DNA of 64,000 nt. It comes from Sphingobium nicotianae (lineage in GTDB: Bacteria > Pseudomonadota > Alphaproteobacteria > Sphingomonadales > Sphingomonadaceae). The stretch spans positions 62,001 through 126,000 of the forward strand of contig NZ_JAHGAW010000010.1 in the NCBI RefSeq assembly GCF_018603885.1, given 5' to 3'. The position numbers were made by a program, and so were the translations under genes. Below the pieces are notes generated by a model that was not told where the DNA came from, did no database searches, and saw only the letters and a list, made by a program, of their open reading frames with translations. The first letter of the stretch is position 1; each line of letters opens with the position of its first letter. Below, in pieces: positions 59,568 to 64,000 of this stretch.

Positions 59568-60188
59568 TCAGGGACTTTCCCCCAGATTTGCGGCAAAGGC
59601 GATGCGCAGTGCGTCGGACAGGCTGCGCACCCCCAATTTGGTCATCAGGTTCGCGCGATGCACCTCGACTGTGCGGGGTGATATGCCAAGATCATAGGCG
59701 ATCGTCTTGTTCGGCAGCCCCTCGGCCAGTCCCTTGAGGACGTCCTGCTCCCGGCCGGTCAGGGCAGCGATCATCACAGCCGCATCCGCTGCCCGCGCAG
59801 CCCGCTTGTCGCTGTCCTCAAGCCGCTCGAAGGCGGCCTCGATCGCGTCGAGAAGAACAGCCTTCTCGAACGGTTTTTCAAGAAACTCGACGGCGCCCGC
59901 CTTCATCGCGCGCACGGCGATCGAGACGTCGCCGTGCCCGGTCAGGATAATTACCGGCATCGCCACACCGCGCTCGAGCAACGCCTGCTGAACCTCGAGG
60001 CCGTCCATTTCCGGCATGCGCACGTCGAGGAGGATGCAGCCGGGCTCCGCATGTTTCACCTCGCGCAGAAAGGCGACGCCCGAGACATGGGTCGTGACCG
60101 AGAAGCCGGATGTCTTGAGCATGAAGCTCGCCGAGCGCCGGATCGACTCCTCGTCGTCCACGATGTGGATCATGCGCCTATCGGTCAT
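59568..60188 (-). CDS. fixJ: FixJ-type response regulator
   Basis: A 206-residue NarL/FixJ regulator. The receiver has Asp11 and Asp12 (IVDDEE), phosphoacceptor Asp55 ([11 protein letters not shown]), Thr83 and Lys105 (LEKPFE). A LuxR-type HTH spans about residues 140-200 ([15 protein letters not shown], then [17 protein letters not shown]). The start ATG at 60188 lies inside the end of the kinase gene (11-base overlap), so the two are coupled. By analogy it activates microaerobic genes such as respiratory oxidases when FixL is free of oxygen. Confidence 0.9.
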   Translation of the reverse strand: MTDRRMIHIVDDEESIRRSASFMLKTSGFSVTTHVSGVAFLREVKHAEPGCILLDVRMPEMDGLEVQQALLERGVAMPVIILTGHGDVSIAVRAMKAGAVEFLEKPFEKAVLLDAIEAAFERLEDSDKRAARAADAAVMIAALTGREQDVLKGLAEGLPNKTIAYDLGISPRTVEVHRANLMTKLGVRSLSDALRIAFAANLGESP

Positions 60189-62055
60189 TGACACTCTCCT
60201 GCTCGGCTTCGACCAACGTGAAATGGAATTGCGATCCGCCACCCGGGCGCGGCTCCAGCCAGATGCGGCCGCCATTCGCCTCGACAATCGTGCGGCAGAT
60301 CGACAATCCCAGACCCATCCCGTCATTCTTGGTGCTGACGAAGGCGGTGAATAATTGCTCAGCAAGTTCCGGCGACACGCCCGGTCCGGTATCCGCCACC
60401 GTCACCCGAATGAACCCCGTTTTTTCGCGGTGGGACGAGATCCATAGCTGGCGCTCGGAGGAGCCGGCCATCGCCTCCACGGCATTGCGCAGGAGGTTGA
60501 TCAACACCTGCTGGATCTGGACTTTGTCGAGCAGCACCCGCGACGCCGCCGGGTCGAGACTGAAGTGCACGTCGACGCCCTTTTCCCGCGCGCCGAGAAG
60601 GCCGAGCGCGGCCGCTTCGCCGATCAGGGAAGGAAGGTCCTCGACGGTCTTTTCGACCTCTCCGCGCGCAACGAAGTCGCGCAGTCGCCGGACGATCTGG
60701 CCGGCACGCAGCGCCTCGCCGACCGCGTCGTTCAGGGCTTCCTGTATCATCGGCAAATCGTCGGGATCTCCCTGGGCAAGAAGATCGCGCACACCCTCGA
60801 CATAATTGGCGACGGCCGTGATCGGCTGGTTCAGTTCATGCGCCAGGGTCGAGGCCATCGTCCCCATCGCGCTGACGCGCGCAATATGGATCAACTTGGA
60901 TTGCAACTCATCGAGACGCTCCTGCGTCTCCTGCCGTTCGGTCAGATCGCGAATGAAGCCGGTGAAGACGCGTTGGGTCTCGCCGATCGCCTCACCGACC
61001 GCCAGTTCCATGGGAAAGGTCGATCCGTCCCGGCGCGCGCCGATCACGACACGGCCGATGCCGATGATCCTGCGCTCACCGGTCGCCAGATAACGCTCCA
61101 GATAGGCGTCATGACGTTCGCGGTCAGGCGATGGCATGAGCATGCTGACGTTCGATCCCCGAACCTCGGCCTCGGAATAGCCGAACAGCCGCTCCGCCGC
61201 CGCACTGAACGAGAGGATGATGCCTTGCTCATCGATCACGATCATTGCGTCCGGGACCGTCGAGAGGATGGAGCGCAGATGGCTTGCGCTGGCCCTGTGC
61301 GCATTCTCGGCGGCCCGTTCGCCCGTTGCATCGCGGACCACCTTGCCAAATCCGCGCAGCGCGCCTTGCTCGTCGCGCAGCGCCGTGATCGACACATGCG
61401 CCAGGAATTCCGATCCGTCCTTCCTCAGGCGCCAGTCATCTTCCTCATATTTGCCTTGCTCACGCGCCCGCTGCAGGTCGGCGGCGGGCTTGCCGGCCTT
61501 CGCGGCGTCGGCAGGATAGAAGATCGCGCAATCCTGACCGATGACCTCCCGTTCGGTCCAGCCCTTGAGACGCTCCGCTCCCCGATTCCAGATCGTGACC
61601 CGCCCTTCGGGATCGAGCATGTAGATGGCGTAGCCATGGGCGCCGTCGATCAGGAGACCTAGTTCGTCCGCCAGGTCCGAAAACTGGCGCTGGCGCCTCC
61701 GGTCCAGCGCGGCGCGGCGGCGCCCGAGAAACGCATACCGAATGTCCAAAAGGGCAATCGCAGCCGCCGCCAGAAGCAGGAACGACGCGTCCAGCGGCGT
61801 CGGCCTTGCGGCCGGATCCAGGAGAGCGAACAAGGTTCCGACAAGGACCGCAAGGAAGGCTGCGCCTGCCGCCGCCCCGGCGATGCCGAGCGCGGCCACG
61901 ACCAGAATTGCGAGGATGAGCAGGACGTACGGACTATGCTCAATGCCCCCGGCACGAAGAGACAGCGAAGCTAGCCCAGCGACAAGGACCGGCAAGATGG
62001 CTGCGGCGTAGGCCAATATCGGTCGTTGCCGCACACGGTCTGTTGCGCGAAGCAT
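60178..62055 (-). CDS. fixL: FixL-type oxygen-sensing PAS histidine kinase
   Basis: A 625-residue membrane kinase. About four hydrophobic segments fill residues 12-105, then PAS1 (about 135-245), PAS2 (about 260-375), a HisKA domain with His406 (TLAHELNQP), and an ATPase domain ([25 protein letters not shown]). PAS2 keeps the haem residues of Bradyrhizobium FixL: His315 (RHDAY) for the axial His200, Arg321 for Arg206 and Arg335 (IGIGR) for Arg220. The FixL His214 position is Arg329 here. It should bind haem and sense oxygen and signal to FixJ. PAS2 and the kinase core are very FixL-like; PAS1 ligand is unknown. Confidence 0.9.
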   Translation of the reverse strand: MLRATDRVRQRPILAYAAAILPVLVAGLASLSLRAGGIEHSPYVLLILAILVVAALGIAGAAAGAAFLAVLVGTLFALLDPAARPTPLDASFLLLAAAAIALLDIRYAFLGRRRAALDRRRQRQFSDLADELGLLIDGAHGYAIYMLDPEGRVTIWNRGAERLKGWTEREVIGQDCAIFYPADAAKAGKPAADLQRAREQGKYEEDDWRLRKDGSEFLAHVSITALRDEQGALRGFGKVVRDATGERAAENAHRASASHLRSILSTVPDAMIVIDEQGIILSFSAAAERLFGYSEAEVRGSNVSMLMPSPDRERHDAYLERYLATGERRIIGIGRVVIGARRDGSTFPMELAVGEAIGETQRVFTGFIRDLTERQETQERLDELQSKLIHIARVSAMGTMASTLAHELNQPITAVANYVEGVRDLLAQGDPDDLPMIQEALNDAVGEALRAGQIVRRLRDFVARGEVEKTVEDLPSLIGEAAALGLLGAREKGVDVHFSLDPAASRVLLDKVQIQQVLINLLRNAVEAMAGSSERQLWISSHREKTGFIRVTVADTGPGVSPELAEQLFTAFVSTKNDGMGLGLSICRTIVEANGGRIWLEPRPGGGSQFHFTLVEAEQESVNDR

Positions 62056-62288
62056 CAGTTAGGTCTCGAACCCGATGCTCCCGCCCTAACCGGCTCCCGG
62101 TCGCGAAGGCACACACTGGCCCGGCGCTTGCAGCGCTCAGTCATGTATAGAATTGACCAGACGCGATTGGTCGCGCGGCGTTGTAGTGACATCGACCTAA
62201 CCCCGGCACGGACGTGACATATTTTCGCGTCGCGGAAAAGCCCCAGCGAGCTTTGAGGACGGGAATTTCCGTCGGGAAGGCTGGAGCA

Positions 62289-63500
62289 TCAGTGGTTTGC
62301 GGCTACGCGGACCTTGACGTCCTTCCCGACCTTGTCGCCGGGATGCAGGATCACGCGGTCGCCAGGAGCGAGTCCGCCGAGTACCTGCGCCATCTCGTTA
62401 TTGATGCGGCCGACGCGAACGGTCACCGGCTCCGCCCTGCCTGCCACGACCCGAAACACATTCCATTCCGCTCCGTTGCGAAACAGCGCGCCGAGCGGCA
62501 CCAGCGCAACGTCGGGCGAAGACCAAATCGCGATCCGCACGGTCGCGCGGAACCCATGCCCCAGCCGCGCCCATGCCTCGCGCGGTTGCACGAAGCCGAT
62601 GATCACATTGACCCGTTGCTCCTCGACGCCCAGCGCCGACACTTTGAGAAAACCATAAGGCTCAATCAGGCGGACATAGCCTTTGAGCGCCCGATCGCCG
62701 CCCCAATCCTCGATCGAGACCGCGGCGCCTGGCCTGACCCGCACCGCATCCGCCGACAGAAGGTCCGTGACCATCTCGAGCCTCTCGGGATCTCCAACTG
62801 TCACCAGCGGTGTCCCTGCCAGGACGGTCCGTTCGCTCTCCTGCGGAACGGTCAGCACATAGCCTGAAACGGGAGAGTGAACAGCGACCGGCGCGCCCGC
62901 CGGAGCCCCCGTTCCGGGAGAAATGAGTCCGGCGCGCGCTGCGTTTGCACTCTCGCTTGCGGCATGCTCGGCTTCCCGAGCCGCTTGCACGGACGCCCGA
63001 GCCCTGTCCCGTGCTGCTTCCGCCTCGTCCAGCCTGGCCTGGGCGACATACCCGCTCTCGCGCAACGCCGCCGTGCGTGCCAGCTGACGTTCGGTCAGCT
63101 TGAGCGCCGCCTGTGAATCCCTTACCTGTGCGCGCGCCGCCGCCGTCTGCGCATCGAACAATCGGATGTCCGCCTTGACCTGGGCCAGTGTCCGCGCGTC
63201 CAGCGCGGCAGGTTCCGCCGGCTGGATGGTGGCGAGCAGCGTCTTTCCGGCGACCACCTTGTCGCCGGGCTTCAACGGCACGCGGCGCAGAGCGCCGGCG
63301 ATGGGCGCCGAGACAGTATAGAGATCGCGGACGCGCGTTTCGGCGAGGTCGTCAACCGTCACCGTCATTGGACCGCGCGCCACGATCCCCTCCTCCACTT
63401 CGATGGCCGGCGTACGGGTCGCGAAAACGATAGCGATCGCCACGACGATGACGATCAGCGCGACGACGATTCTAGGGCCGGTAATGAAGGTCCTTCCCAT
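62289..63500 (-). CDS. HlyD-family periplasmic adaptor (efflux/ABC partner)
   Basis: A 403-residue membrane-fusion protein with one N-terminal membrane segment (VVALIVIVVAIAIVFAT). A split lipoyl/barrel-sandwich domain flanks a long Ala/Arg-rich coiled-coil hairpin (residues 115-205). VHSPVSGYVLTV is the lipoyl return and LIEPYGFLKVSALG lies in the beta-barrel. It would link an inner-membrane ABC permease to the outer membrane. The chosen ATG at 63500 has AGGGA six bases before it; the ATG at 63506 overlaps the permease stop. It follows an FtsX-type permease gene. Confidence 0.85.
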   Translation of the reverse strand: MGRTFITGPRIVVALIVIVVAIAIVFATRTPAIEVEEGIVARGPMTVTVDDLAETRVRDLYTVSAPIAGALRRVPLKPGDKVVAGKTLLATIQPAEPAALDARTLAQVKADIRLFDAQTAAARAQVRDSQAALKLTERQLARTAALRESGYVAQARLDEAEAARDRARASVQAAREAEHAASESANAARAGLISPGTGAPAGAPVAVHSPVSGYVLTVPQESERTVLAGTPLVTVGDPERLEMVTDLLSADAVRVRPGAAVSIEDWGGDRALKGYVRLIEPYGFLKVSALGVEEQRVNVIIGFVQPREAWARLGHGFRATVRIAIWSSPDVALVPLGALFRNGAEWNVFRVVAGRAEPVTVRVGRINNEMAQVLGGLAPGDRVILHPGDKVGKDVKVRVAANH

Positions 63501-63502
63501 GA

Positions 63503-64000
63503 TCATTCCCTGGTTTTGAGTGCGCGGACGAGATCGAGCCTGTCGACTCGGCGACGGACGAGGAAAGCGGTCGCGGCCGCCGCGATGGCGACGACGAGAA
63601 CCCCTTGCGCGGGCACACGCGGATCGACGAAGAACGGGATCGTGAAGAGCTCCGTGTTGAACTGCCCGATCAGGAAGCGCCACAGCTCGATGCCGGCCCA
63701 TATTCCGAACGGCAAGGACACCAGCACCAGCACGGCCTGCTCGCCAAGCAGGATGAAGGCGACCTCGCCCCGGCGAAACCCCAGGACGCGCAGCGAGGCC
63801 AGGTCCCTTGCGCGCTCCGAGAGGCTGATGCGCGCGCTGTTATAGATGACCCCCACCACGACGAGCATCGCCAGACCCGTATAGAAATAGGTCTGGATGG
63901 AGAAATTTTCTTCGATCGTTTCGCCGATCGTCCGGAGGGTCGCCTCCCGCGCGGTGACGCCCGCGATCATCGGGCTTGCCTTGAGCCGCGCATAGACTTG
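63503..64000 (-). CDS. ABC transporter permease, FtsX/MacB-type (5' end beyond window)
   Basis: The last 165 residues of an inner-membrane permease; the frame is open to the window edge at 64000, so the start lies outside. Three hydrophobic segments are visible (TGLAMLVVVGVIYNSARI, LLGEQAVLVLVSLPFGIWAG and GVLVVAIAAAATAFL), with SLSERARDLASLRVLGFRRGEV between the first two, a hallmark of FtsX/MacB-type permeases. It ends RALKTRE and joins the HlyD-type gene. It belongs to a DevBC- or MacAB-like export system with an ATPase likely upstream. Confidence 0.87.
   Translation of the reverse strand, partial: QVYARLKASPMIAGVTAREATLRTIGETIEENFSIQTYFYTGLAMLVVVGVIYNSARISLSERARDLASLRVLGFRRGEVAFILLGEQAVLVLVSLPFGIWAGIELWRFLIGQFNTELFTIPFFVDPRVPAQGVLVVAIAAAATAFLVRRRVDRLDLVRALKTRE

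Noticed and set aside
1..64000. tRNA, rRNA, CRISPR, prophage or insertion sequence
   Set aside because: No cloverleaf, spacer array, integrase, transposase or phage structural gene was seen in either strand.

Overview
The window is about 64 kb of high-GC DNA, tightly packed with genes on both strands. Four large TonB-dependent systems or remnants of that lifestyle (three full receptors), a TorF-type porin, DUF4402 pilins, a beta-propeller phytase and many aldehyde dehydrogenases point to an oligotrophic alphaproteobacterium, most likely a sphingomonad (Sphingomonadaceae). No rRNA, tRNA, CRISPR array, integrase or transposase was seen; the region looks like accessory catabolic chromosome (or megaplasmid) rather than a phage or transposon.

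Layout. (1) 0-25.9 kb is a catabolic region: a PobR-like AraC regulator, an aldehyde dehydrogenase, a secreted tannase/feruloyl-esterase-like enzyme, a SnoaL-like protein, a DUF6282 metal hydrolase, a translationally coupled block (ALDH, carboxymuconolactone-decarboxylase-like protein, cyclase, ThDP enzyme), a secreted SMP-30-like protein, a GMC oxidoreductase overlapping an enolase-superfamily gene, a TonB receptor, a CysB-like LysR regulator divergent from a TcuA-like flavoprotein, two tandem MmgE/PrpD proteins, another ALDH and a TauE/SafE permease. The substrate is not evident from sequence. (2) 25.9-33.2 kb is one minus-strand block, ECF sigma factor, FecR-like anti-sigma, STN-containing TonB receptor, Tat-exported PhoD phosphatase and beta-propeller phytase: apparently a surface-signalled organic-phosphate (phytate?) system. 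(3) 33.4-39.5 kb is a five-gene chaperone-usher pilus locus whose leader carries a clear c-di-GMP-I (GEMM) riboswitch, the most striking element in the window. (4) 39.8-46.3 kb: small secreted protein, OmpR/EnvZ-type two-component pair, beta-carbonic anhydrase overlapping a SulP transporter, a TorF porin and a secreted VOC protein. (5) 46.3-49.3 kb: a hydroquinone 1,2-dioxygenase module (hapC, hapD, hapE-like). (6) 49.5-55.9 kb: a secreted Pro/Ala-rich protein, an MFS transporter, a TonB receptor and a small lipoprotein. (7) 56-62.1 kb: PEP synthase, a degenerate pseudo-receiver, a canonical single-domain receiver, and FixJ/FixL with haem-PAS ligands retained, i.e. an oxygen-responsive regulatory island. 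(8) 62.3-64 kb: HlyD-type adaptor and an FtsX-type ABC permease cut by the window end.

How parts fit: receptors and porins bring scarce substrates across the outer membrane, secreted enzymes release the transportable product, and cytoplasmic ALDH/dioxygenase/ThDP enzymes convert aromatic or organic acids to central intermediates; FixLJ and c-di-GMP inputs link respiration and surface attachment to the environment. All assignments are from reading the sequence; no database search was run.
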